Shown piece by piece: positions 54,017 to 61,542 of a stretch of 64,000 nucleotides of DNA (within the stretch, counting starts at the first letter, position 1; each line of letters begins with the position of its first letter). Where the stretch lies: positions 1-64,000 of the forward strand of contig JAJXZT010000022.1 of NCBI GenBank assembly GCA_021779935.1, written 5' to 3'. Position numbers and translations under genes: made by a program. The stretch comes from Acidobacteriota bacterium. GTDB lineage: Bacteria > Acidobacteriota > Terriglobia > Terriglobales > Acidobacteriaceae. Under the pieces are notes generated by a model that saw only the letters and a list, made by a program, of their open reading frames with translations, made no database searches and was not told where the DNA came from.

Positions 54017-55024
54017 ATGAGAGAAATGAAACGAAGGAACGTTGTCACATTTGTTGCGATTGCCGCAATGCTGCTGCTGGGCGCGGCGACGGCGACGGCT
54101 GCAGATGCCACGTATCACGTGGTGGCGACGTACAAGGTTGGTGCGGGAAGTCCCGGAGACATCCAACTGGACGCGGCGGCACGCAGGATTTACCTGGCGC
54201 ATGGTGACCGCGTGGATGTGCTGGACGCGGACACGGGGAAGAAAGTCGGCGAGATCGCGGCGAAGGGCGCAAACGACATCGCGCTGGCACCGGAGTTCGA
54301 ACACGGCTTCGCGAGCAACGGCGGCGGCAACACGGTGACGATGTTCGACACGGCGACGCTGAAGGTTCTGAAGACGATCAAGCTGGACGGGAAGACTCCC
54401 GACGCGATGGTGTACGACGGCGGAAGCAAACGAGTATTCGTAGCGGAGCCCGGCAGCGGAACGGTTGCAGCCATCGATGCGGCGACAGGCGACGTGATCG
54501 CGACATCGGCGCCGCTGGGCGGCGAACTGCGAGGGATGGCAACGAACGGATATGGCGATCTCTACGTGGCGGCCGAGGACAAGAACGTGGTGCACGTGAT
54601 GGACACGAAGACGCTGGGGGCGCTGGGAGATTTTCCGGTGGGCAGCGGCGAGGGGCCGACGGGGCTGACGATCGACGCGATGGGGCGGCGGCTGTTCGTG
54701 GCGTGCAAGAACGGCACGATGCCGGTGATCGACACGGACATAGGTTTCACGTTCGAGGAACTACCGATGGGGACGGGCGAAGCGGGCGACACGTTTACGT
54801 TTGCGCCGCAAGGCAAGGGCGGATGGAAGGGCGCGATCTTTGTGGCGTCGGCGGATGGGACGCTGAGCATCGAGCGGATGCTTGCGTTCATCAGCTACGA
54901 GGCGGGGACGAAGGTGACGCTGGTGAAGGGGATTTATGCAGTGGCATATGACCCGAAGACGCATCGCGTGTTCGTCCCGGCAATGAGCGGCAAGGAAGCA
55001 GTAATCCTGGCCGTGGGACAATAA
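54017..55024 (+). CDS. Secreted YVTN/YncE-like beta-propeller protein
   Basis: 335 residues. N-terminal signal sequence (VVTFVAIAAMLLLGAATATAA, cleavage near 28). The rest is about seven blades of YVTN-type repeats: RIYLAHGDRVDVLDADTGKK, NTVTMFDTATLKVLKTIKL, KRVFVAEPGSGTVAAIDAAT, DLYVAAEDKNVVHVMDTKTL and RVFVPAMSGKEAVILAVGQ. Such proteins are secreted scaffolds that bind partners or metals. It follows the second binding protein across the repeat and probably shares its transcript. ATG 54017 or 54026 is the start. An exact role cannot be assigned. Confidence 0.85.
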   Translation: MREMKRRNVVTFVAIAAMLLLGAATATAADATYHVVATYKVGAGSPGDIQLDAAARRIYLAHGDRVDVLDADTGKKVGEIAAKGANDIALAPEFEHGFASNGGGNTVTMFDTATLKVLKTIKLDGKTPDAMVYDGGSKRVFVAEPGSGTVAAIDAATGDVIATSAPLGGELRGMATNGYGDLYVAAEDKNVVHVMDTKTLGALGDFPVGSGEGPTGLTIDAMGRRLFVACKNGTMPVIDTDIGFTFEELPMGTGEAGDTFTFAPQGKGGWKGAIFVASADGTLSIERMLAFISYEAGTKVTLVKGIYAVAYDPKTHRVFVPAMSGKEAVILAVGQ

Positions 55025-55045
55025 CGATTTTTTGGAGTGGGCATC

Positions 55046-56557
55046 ATGAAGCTATCTTCCATGAAGAAATTGCTGGCGGTGGCGGCGACGGTGGCCGCAT
55101 TGCTGCTGTCCGTCCCTGTATTCGCGCAAATGTTGCCGGTGTCGGCGCTGAAGGGAAAGAAAGTGCTGTTTGTGACGGGTGAGCCGGAGGCGGACCATCC
55201 CACGGACGATGGGCTGGTGAAAAAGCACCTGGAGTCGCTGGGGTTCGTGGTGACGATGGCGAAGGAGACGGACCCGGCAACGAAGGCGAACGGGATGGAC
55301 CTGGTGGTGATCTCGTCGACGGCGAATGCACACGTGTTGCAGGCGACATATCGAGATGTGTCGATCCCTGTGTTTACGTGGAACACCTACGAATATCCGG
55401 AGATGAGGATGACGGGGCCGCACTTGCACACGGATTTTGAAGTGGTGGATCCGGTGCAGCACTATGCGCAGAGCTTCTCGGAACTCTACGGATACATCGC
55501 GAGCGCGACATCGCCGATTACAGAATCGTTGGGACTGAAGAGCGAGCTGTTTGGAACGCTCTACCTGCGACCGGCGACGGTGGGCTGGGGCAAGCCGGCG
55601 GCGAGTGCAAGGGTGGTCACGAACTTCGAGGGATTTCCGCGCCGGGCGGGGATATTCACGTACGAAAAAGATTCATCGATGTATGACGATTTTGTCGCGC
55701 CGGCGCGGAGAGTGGGGTTCTACCTTTCGGACGATAACTTCCATCTGCTGACGGCGGTGTATGGGCCGGGCGCGAAAGACCCGGAGCTGCGGGCGTGGTA
55801 CTCCGGGCTGAAACTGTTTGACGCGTCGGTGCGTTGGGCGGTGAGCCCGCCGGTGACGCCGCAGGCGTATGACCCGTCGCGTCTGCACGAGGAACTGGCA
55901 CAGGCAGCGAAAGGAAAGAAGCTGCTGTTCGTGGAACGAATCAACGCCGGCGAAGGAAAGGAAGCGGACGAGCACATGGTGGCGCATCTGAAGGCGCTGG
56001 GGTTCGACGTGACGATTGCCGACCAGATGGATCCGCAGGCGAAGGCGGACGGAATGGACATGGTGGTGTTGTCGGCGACGTGTTCGAAATACAAGCTGGC
56101 AAATAAATATCGCGATACGACGGTTCCGGTGCTGGTGCTGGAAGGGCTGTTTGCGGACACGATGCGAATGGCAGGACGTGGCCGGTATGTGGATTACGGC
56201 GAGCACGGAGAAGAAAAAGAGAGCGACGATCCGCCGGAAAATTACCTGAACATCGTGGGCGCGTGGAGTCCGATGGCGGCGGGGCTGAAGCCGGGACTGG
56301 TGAAGTTTACCAACGAGACCGGGACGATCAAGTGGGCGCGTCCGACGCCGGATGCAACCGTGATCGCGACGCTGCCAAACGAAGACGAAGAGCGGGCCAT
56401 CTTCGGATACGCAAAGGGCGCGACGATGGACGGAGGATTCCTGGCTCCGGCAAGGAGGACGTTGTTCCCGTTGGATAACCCGGCGTTCGATGACCTGACG
56501 CCGCAGGGAGTGGCGCTGTTCGATGCGACAGTGATGTGGACGCTGACGGGGAAATAG
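55046..56557 (+). CDS. Secreted protein with two tandem Rossmann/ThuA-like domains
   Basis: 503 residues, not assigned to a named family. Signal peptide MKKLLAVAATVAALLLSV ending near FAQ. Two homologous halves are visible: GKKVLFVTGEPEADHP / HLESLGFVVTMAKETDPATK / GMDLVVISSTANAHVL, and GKKLLFVERINAGEGKE / HLKALGFDVTIADQMDPQAK / GMDMVVLSATCSKYKL. Each half continues through a YRD-x-PV segment and a domain ending APARR. The pattern resembles class I amidotransferase-like or ThuA-like folds, but I see no catalytic Cys/His pair shared by both halves. The start ATG 55046 is eight bases after GGAG. It ends the TonB-PBP gene cluster. Confidence 0.75.
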   Translation: MKLSSMKKLLAVAATVAALLLSVPVFAQMLPVSALKGKKVLFVTGEPEADHPTDDGLVKKHLESLGFVVTMAKETDPATKANGMDLVVISSTANAHVLQATYRDVSIPVFTWNTYEYPEMRMTGPHLHTDFEVVDPVQHYAQSFSELYGYIASATSPITESLGLKSELFGTLYLRPATVGWGKPAASARVVTNFEGFPRRAGIFTYEKDSSMYDDFVAPARRVGFYLSDDNFHLLTAVYGPGAKDPELRAWYSGLKLFDASVRWAVSPPVTPQAYDPSRLHEELAQAAKGKKLLFVERINAGEGKEADEHMVAHLKALGFDVTIADQMDPQAKADGMDMVVLSATCSKYKLANKYRDTTVPVLVLEGLFADTMRMAGRGRYVDYGEHGEEKESDDPPENYLNIVGAWSPMAAGLKPGLVKFTNETGTIKWARPTPDATVIATLPNEDEERAIFGYAKGATMDGGFLAPARRTLFPLDNPAFDDLTPQGVALFDATVMWTLTGK

Positions 56558-56600
56558 CTGCTGAGCTACTAAGCTGCTGAGCTACTAAGCTGCTGAGCTA
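56556..56600. repeat. 16-bp tandem repeat overlapping a stop codon
   Basis: AGCTGCTGAGCTACTA occurs twice in full and a third time in part (56556, 56572, 56588). It starts within the TAG stop of the tandem-domain gene. It is of the same AGCT-rich type as the A modules of the composite repeats. Confidence 0.8.
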
Positions 56601-56765
56601 AGGCAAGAGCAGGAGAGGTTTCGGAAGTGTCGAAGGTTTCAAAAGGCCAACGCTGAAGCAAAAGCAAAAACGAACAGCCGCGGGCAAGGGCGATCACCCC
56701 AGCGCCGGAGTCGCCGGGGACCCCGACGCCCGCACCACATAAACAACATCAAAAGCAAAGGCAGC
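56601..56765. repeat. Composite repeat family, copy f
   Basis: After the AGCT tandem repeat: GGCAAGAGCAGGAG, then GCAAAAGCAAAAACGAACAG (B), then CACCCCAGCGCCGGAGTCG with GGGGACCCCGACGCCCGCAC, then ACAACATCAAAAGCAAAGGC. The palindromic part is degenerate here. Confidence 0.5.
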
Positions 56766-57029
56766 AGACGTATCTGCAAGAAAATGCAGTGCTGCAATTT
56801 GCCACAGAAACTGCAAAATGCACTGGTTCCACAACATAGTTCTTTGTAAGTCCCTCCTAAGTTACTGAAAACACAAGCGACATATTGAAAGCGAGAGTTG
56901 CCACCAAAGTGCATGTATGAGAGCGGTGGTTGCTCGCCGTGAGTCGTACTTCGGTACGGCGGCCGCGACACGGCGAGTAGCCGCTATAAGCCCGGAGAGA
57001 AAGATTCCGGGAGAGATGGAGGCACTCAT
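56766..57029. other. Intergenic region before the electron-transfer module
   Basis: About 260 bases with no gene. It is more AT-rich than its surroundings (56780-56890) and probably contains the promoter. A dyad GTACTTCGGTAC lies at about 56946-56957. GGAGG at 57016 is the binding site of the next gene. Confidence 0.4.
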
Positions 57030-57698
57030 ATGTCAATCCTTTTCGTACTTCTTACTTTCCTAGTGGTGATTTCGATTACGTACATGATGAGGCGTGAAGA
57101 GCAGCCGGGCGAGGCGCGGGTGGCGGACCCGTGGGCGCGCATGGAGGCACCGTCAATTTCTCGCGAACTTGGCTTCGAAATTCCGAAGGACTTCTGTTTT
57201 CATCCGGGGCACACGTGGGTTCGCGACGAAGGACGCCAGAACGGCCGCATAGGAATGGATGCGCTGGCGACGAAGATCCTGGGCAAGATTGACCGGATCG
57301 AGGTGGCTGGGTTGAACCGGTGGGTAAGGCAGGGTCAGAAGCTGATGACGATTACGCGCGAGGGACAGACGATTGACCTGCTGTCGCCGGTGGAAGGCGT
57401 GATCACGTCGGTGAACCACGAGGTGGTGAAAGACCCGAGCCTGGTGCTGAGCGATCCCTATAACAAAGGATGGGTGTGCGTGGTGAAGTCGCCGGAGATG
57501 ACGACGAACCTGAAGAACCTTGTGCGGGGTCCGCTGATTGGACCGTGGCTGCATAACAGCGTGCAGCGGATGAATAACCTGCGGATGACGGCGAATCCGG
57601 CGATGGCGCAGGACGGCGGCATTCCGACGGGCGACATGCTGAGTGGCCTGGATCCCGAGGCGCAACGCAGGTTGATCCAGGAAGTGTTCCTGACATAA
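57030..57698 (+). CDS. Membrane-anchored GcvH-like protein without the lipoyl lysine
   Basis: 222 residues. An N-terminal TM anchor at about 2-20 (ILFVLLTFLVVISITYM) precedes a lipoyl/H-protein-like domain at about 48-165 (FHPGHTWVRDEG, IGMDALATKILGKID, LLSPVEGVITSVNHE, NKGWVCVVK). GcvH carries its lipoate on Lys in the turn E-S-V-K-A. Here that turn reads ITREGQTIDL, so no lysine is available. It cannot be a glycine-cleavage H protein in the usual sense. It is first in an operon with a 4Fe-4S protein and a HybB-like membrane subunit, so it is likely a structural or adaptor subunit of a membrane redox complex. Confidence 0.82.
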   Translation: MSILFVLLTFLVVISITYMMRREEQPGEARVADPWARMEAPSISRELGFEIPKDFCFHPGHTWVRDEGRQNGRIGMDALATKILGKIDRIEVAGLNRWVRQGQKLMTITREGQTIDLLSPVEGVITSVNHEVVKDPSLVLSDPYNKGWVCVVKSPEMTTNLKNLVRGPLIGPWLHNSVQRMNNLRMTANPAMAQDGGIPTGDMLSGLDPEAQRRLIQEVFLT

Positions 57699-57729
57699 CA
57701 GCGCTTACATCGGCGAAAGGAGGAATCTC

Positions 57730-58488
57730 ATGGCGAAGAAGAAAGCAATTCTCGTGGATGTAAAGCGCTGTATCGGCTGCCAGGCTTGCGAACAGGCATG
57801 CGAGCAGGCACACGGGTTTCCGGTGGAACATCCGGCGGGGCTCAGCGATAAAGCATTGACATTTGTCGATCAAAAGGGTGCGAAGTCGGTGCGGCGGATG
57901 TGCCTGCACTGCGAAGAACCGGCGTGCGTGTCGGCGTGCCTGGTGGGAGCGCTGCACAAGACTCCCGAGGGACCGGTGGCGTATGACGCGAGCAAGTGCA
58001 TGGGCTGCCGGTATTGCATGATCGCGTGCCCGCAGAGCGTCCCGAAATACCAGTGGACGAAGCTGGCGCCCTACATGAAGAAGTGCGACATGTGCTACGA
58101 CCGGGTGAAGGAAGGAAAGCCGACGGTGTGCGCCGAGGCGTGTCCGGTGGGCGCGACGACGTTCGGCGACCGCGACGAACTGATCAAAGAAGCGTGGAAC
58201 CGCATACGGACCGAGGGCGACTACGTACCGAGGATCTATGGGACGGAGGAGTTCGGCGGAACAAGCGTGCTCTACATCTCCGATGTGCCATTCGAACAAC
58301 TGGGCTTCGTGATGCCTCCGACGGGCAATGAACCGCTGCCGATGTTGTCGGCGGCGGCCCTGGGTGAGTCGCCGACGGTGGTGCTGGTGGGCGGGTCGAT
58401 GCTCTCGGCACTGTACTGGATTACGCGGCGGCGCAAGGCCGTGGCAGAGGCGGAGAAGTTCGGCAAGTTCGAAGGAAAGGGGAAGTAG
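57730..58488 (+). CDS. HybA-like 4Fe-4S ferredoxin with C-terminal membrane anchor
   Basis: 252 residues with four cysteine clusters for 4Fe-4S centres: CIGCQACEQACEQAHG, CLHCEEPACVSACLVGAL, CMGCRYCMIACPQSV and CDMCYDRVKEGKPTVCAEAC. A hydrophobic segment near 213-230 (PTVVLVGGSMLSALYWI) anchors it, as in HybA. There is no Tat signal peptide, so the iron-sulfur domain may face the cytoplasm. It lies between the GcvH-like gene and the HybB-like gene with normal spacing. It should pass electrons to or from the quinone site of the membrane partner. Confidence 0.92.
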   Translation: MAKKKAILVDVKRCIGCQACEQACEQAHGFPVEHPAGLSDKALTFVDQKGAKSVRRMCLHCEEPACVSACLVGALHKTPEGPVAYDASKCMGCRYCMIACPQSVPKYQWTKLAPYMKKCDMCYDRVKEGKPTVCAEACPVGATTFGDRDELIKEAWNRIRTEGDYVPRIYGTEEFGGTSVLYISDVPFEQLGFVMPPTGNEPLPMLSAAALGESPTVVLVGGSMLSALYWITRRRKAVAEAEKFGKFEGKGK

Positions 58489-58490
58489 CC

Positions 58491-59672
58491 ATGAAAGCAC
58501 TGATAGGAAAGATCACGTTGTGGCGCGCCGTCAGCACGATCATCCTGGCGGTTGGCGCATATGCGGCGTACCTCCGCTTCTTCGAGGGCTGGGTGGTTTC
58601 GACGAATTTGACGGACGCGCAGCCGTGGGGATTGTGGGTCGGATTCGGAACACTGTGCGGAGTGGGATTATCGGCTGGGGGGTTCTGCATTGCAGCGGCC
58701 GTGTACCTGCTGGGGATGGAGCGATACCGGCCGCTGCTGCGGACCTCGATCCTGCTGTCGTTCCTGGGATACTGCTCGGTGTGCGTGGGCATGCTGTATG
58801 AACTCGGGCTGCCGTGGAGGATCTGGCACCCGATCATTTATTGGAACAAGCACTCGGTACTGTTTGACGTGTCGCTGTGCGTGATGTGCTACACGACAGT
58901 GCTGGCGCTGGAATTTTCACCGTCGCTGGTTGAGAAAGCGATCCCGTGGAAGGGGCTGCGCCGGTGGTACCTGAAATGGCAGCATCGCATCCTGATCGGG
59001 CTGGTGATGGCCGGCGTGCTGCTGTCGTCGATGCATCAGTCGTACCTCGGCGGACTGTTCCTGATCGCGAAAGGGAAAGTTCACCCGCTGTGGTATAGCC
59101 CGTACCTGACGACGCTGTTCTACCTGTCGGCGATTCCGGCGGGAATGGCGCTGCTGGTGATGGTGCTCTACCTGTGCGTGAGGTCGTTGCAGGCGAAGAT
59201 TGAGTACTCGCTGCTGCAAGACCTGAGCCGGATCATGATGATCCTGCTGGGCGTGTACGCGGTGTTCCGCGCGCTGGACCTGGTACGCAACGGCGCGACG
59301 CATTACGCGTTCATGATGAATAAGGAAGCAGGATATTTCTGGCTGGAGATCGTGCTGTTCCTGGCGGCACCCCTGGCGCTGCTGAGCTGGAGGAAAGTGC
59401 GCGACACGCCGCTGTACCTCTATTGGACGTGCGCGACGGTGGTGATGGGTTTCATGGCGAACCGGCTGAACGTGTCAATCACCGCGCTGGACGCGATGAG
59501 CGGCGCACAGTATGTGCCGAAGTGGCCGGAAATCGCGCTGACCATGGCGGTGCTGACAGCGGGTGTAATCGCATTCCGGCTGGCAGTGCTGTATCTCGAT
59601 ATCGTGCCGCGGTACGAGGAGCCGAAAGAGTTCCGATGGCTGGCCAGCGATGGCGCAGTCGCGGAAGCCTGA
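58491..59672 (+). CDS. HybB/NrfD-family integral membrane quinone-interacting subunit
   Basis: 393 residues with about ten TM helices. Segments shared with HybB: DAQPWGLWVGFGTLCGVGLS, LLGMERYRPLLRTSILLSFL, ELGLPWRIWHPIIYWNKHSV and LSSMHQSYLGGLFLIAKGKV. The ATG follows two bases after the HybA-like stop, so the two are coupled. These proteins oxidise or reduce menaquinone in the membrane. No hydrogenase or other catalytic subunit gene is present in the window. A strong intrinsic terminator follows 22 bases after the stop. Confidence 0.92.
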   Translation: MKALIGKITLWRAVSTIILAVGAYAAYLRFFEGWVVSTNLTDAQPWGLWVGFGTLCGVGLSAGGFCIAAAVYLLGMERYRPLLRTSILLSFLGYCSVCVGMLYELGLPWRIWHPIIYWNKHSVLFDVSLCVMCYTTVLALEFSPSLVEKAIPWKGLRRWYLKWQHRILIGLVMAGVLLSSMHQSYLGGLFLIAKGKVHPLWYSPYLTTLFYLSAIPAGMALLVMVLYLCVRSLQAKIEYSLLQDLSRIMMILLGVYAVFRALDLVRNGATHYAFMMNKEAGYFWLEIVLFLAAPLALLSWRKVRDTPLYLYWTCATVVMGFMANRLNVSITALDAMSGAQYVPKWPEIALTMAVLTAGVIAFRLAVLYLDIVPRYEEPKEFRWLASDGAVAEA

Positions 59673-59693
59673 GATGACCCTTTGTAGTGGCTG

Positions 59694-59727
59694 GGGCTCC
59701 GCGACGGAGGTTGCGGGGCCCTTTTTT
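59694..59727 (+). terminator. Intrinsic terminator after the HybB-like gene
   Basis: GGGCTCCGCGA (59694-59704) and TTGCGGGGCCC (59711-59721) form an 11-bp stem with two G-U pairs and a six-base loop, followed by six T residues. It closes the GcvH-like, HybA-like and HybB-like operon. Confidence 0.8.
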
Positions 59728-59731
59728 GAAA

Positions 59732-59885
59732 AGCAGCTAATAGCTATTAGCTGCTAGCTAAAAGCAAAAGCAAGAGCAACAGCAAAGACAAAGACAACGG
59801 CAAAGGCAACTACCCCACTCAAGCAAAAGAAGCTTGAATGGGGCACCCGCAGTGGCCAGGCGCAAAAGCAAAGACAACGGTAGAA
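59732..59885. repeat. Composite repeat family, copy g (complete)
   Basis: The best-preserved copy. A: AGCTAATAGCTATTAGCTGC. B: a run of about 55 bases with 6-bp period (CAAAAG, CAAGAG, CAACAG, CAAAGA, CAACGG, CAAAGG). C: TACCCCACTCAAGC with returning arm GCTTGAATGGGGCACCCG. A short second B run (GCAAAAGCAAAGACAACGG) follows. Confidence 0.8.
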
Positions 59886-59904
59886 GTGAAGCGTGGAGGA
59901 CGAG

Positions 59905-61146
59905 ATGACGACGCGAGAACTGATTACATCCCACCTACCAGACCTCGACCGGCTGGACGATCCGTTTGTGCAGGCGGTGGTGGCGTTTGAGCGAGCGGCG
60001 CTGTTGCTGGACCTGGAAGACTGGATGGTTGAACGGTTGCGGCATTGCGAGCGGGAGTGTACGGCGCGATTACCACTGATGCGCGAAGATGGGCGCGCGG
60101 TGACGGTGACGGCGCAGGAGGCAGTCCATCACACAATCCATCCGTACTCGATTGCGCGGCTGGAGGTGAGGCCGCAGGGTTCGCAGAGCGAAGTGCGGGC
60201 GCACGCGATGCGGATGTCGTGGACATGCGCGCTGATGAACGTGGCGGCGAGCGGCGGAGGCGTGCTGCTGGGATGTCAGTCGATGGAGCACTCGGAGACG
60301 GAGATGCGGCAGTTGACGAGAGAGTTTGCGCCGGCACTGCGGGCGCGTACGACGGCGGGAGCGATAACAGGCGGAAACGGCGCAAACGATTACGTGATGG
60401 CATGGCTGGCGCAGGAGTGCGCGGGAGCAGCGGTGCGCGTGTTGCCGGGTTCCGACGTGGAGCGGGCTTGCCAGTGCGAAGCAGCGACGCAGTGGGTGAT
60501 GCGAATACTGCACGCACGGATGGGACGAATGGAGGGAGCGAGGATCGCGTTGCAGGGGTGCGGGCGGAAGGCGCTGGATGTGGCGGAGGCGCTGGCAGGA
60601 CATGGAGCAAAATTGATTGCGCTGGCGGACGGGTCGGGCGGAGTGATGGACGCACGGGGGCTCGACTTGGGAGCGGTGCGAAAACACCTGGAGAGGGAAG
60701 GAGTACTGCTGGGATTTGAAGCAGGAGAGGCAGTGTCGAACGCAGAGGTGCTGGCAATGGAATGCGAGGCATTGCTGCTGGCGTCCGGGGCGAACCAGGT
60801 GACGGCAGGGAACGGCGGACTGGTGCGGGCGCGAGTGGTGGCAGAGCTGGAGGCAGACGCAATCACGCTGGATGCGATGCAGGCATTGGCGGAGAGAACA
60901 GAGGTCGCACCACATTGGATGATGGACGCAGGAACGGTGGTGTCGGCAACGCTACAGGCGAAAGAGTGGATGGGATTGCAGATGCCGGCGCGGCGAGCGC
61001 GTGCGGTGATTCGGCGGGCAGTGGGTGAGACGTGGGTGGATATTCAGCAGGCTCGGCGACGGTGGAACGTTCCGGTGCACGAAGCCGCACAACTGGTGGC
61101 AGTGGATCGGCTGGCGGAGAGATTGCGATTCCAGAGGCCGGGGTGA
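59905..61146 (+). CDS. Glutamate-dehydrogenase-like protein lacking catalytic lysines
   Basis: 413 residues with the two-domain layout of the Glu/Leu/Phe/Val dehydrogenases. The N-terminal domain contains HTIHPYSIARLEV and MSWTCALMNVAASGGGVLLG. The NAD-binding domain contains IALQGCGRKALDVAEALAGH. In active enzymes the first segment reads M-T-x-K and then G-G-x-K-G-G; both substrate lysines are missing here (Thr and Val). The Rossmann fingerprint is also altered (G-C-G-R). It is therefore probably a pseudoenzyme or a regulator. It is translated from ATG 59905 with GGAGG well placed. A genuine glutamate dehydrogenase gene starts 2.7 kb downstream. Confidence 0.8.
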   Translation: MTTRELITSHLPDLDRLDDPFVQAVVAFERAALLLDLEDWMVERLRHCERECTARLPLMREDGRAVTVTAQEAVHHTIHPYSIARLEVRPQGSQSEVRAHAMRMSWTCALMNVAASGGGVLLGCQSMEHSETEMRQLTREFAPALRARTTAGAITGGNGANDYVMAWLAQECAGAAVRVLPGSDVERACQCEAATQWVMRILHARMGRMEGARIALQGCGRKALDVAEALAGHGAKLIALADGSGGVMDARGLDLGAVRKHLEREGVLLGFEAGEAVSNAEVLAMECEALLLASGANQVTAGNGGLVRARVVAELEADAITLDAMQALAERTEVAPHWMMDAGTVVSATLQAKEWMGLQMPARRARAVIRRAVGETWVDIQQARRRWNVPVHEAAQLVAVDRLAERLRFQRPG

Positions 61147-61310
61147 GAAGAAGCTACTAGCTTTTAGCTATTAGCTAAAAGCAAAAACAAAAGCAAGAGC
61201 AACAGCAAAGGCAAAGACAAACGCAAGAGCAAAGACAAATAAAAAGACCACAACGGCGACTACCCCGCCCTATTGCAAACGACGGCGCGAGCAGGGCAGG
61301 GCACGGCTTG
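61147..61310. repeat. Composite repeat family, copy h
   Basis: A: AGCTACTAGCTTTTAGCTAT. B: about 80 bases with 6-bp period (CAAAAG, CAAGAG, CAACAG, CAAAGG, CAAAGA, CAAACG). C: ACTACCCCGCCCTATTGCAA returning as GAGCAGGGCAGGGCACGG. Only short unexplained sequence separates it from the pseudo-GDH stop. Confidence 0.75.
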
Positions 61311-61335
61311 GTCCGTGGGGAATTACCTTGGGCAG

Positions 61336-61349
61336 GTGATCTAGATCAC
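61336..61349. promoter_or_regulatory. CRP/FNR-type binding site before the di-heme cytochrome gene
   Basis: GTGATCTAGATCAC is a perfect 14-bp palindrome. It matches the CRP half-sites GTGA-N6-TCAC and also the FNR core TGAT-N4-ATCA. It lies 194 bases upstream of the ATG at 61543, with about 190 bases of presumed leader/promoter. Cytochrome c peroxidases are often under FNR-family control. No cognate regulator is in the window. Confidence 0.55.
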
Positions 61350-61542
61350 GGCAGAGACTTACTGGCGGGCATCAACTATGGCACATAAGTGTTTTGCCTA
61401 TCGGGCCTCCAAACAACGGCCATACATTGAATGCGCGGCGACATGCGCGCTAGACACTCGTGCATGAGCGATGCCGGCAGATGTATTTGCTGGCGAGCGC
61501 ATTCGGGAATGGTCATCTCGTGTGCCAACGACGGAGGAGTCT

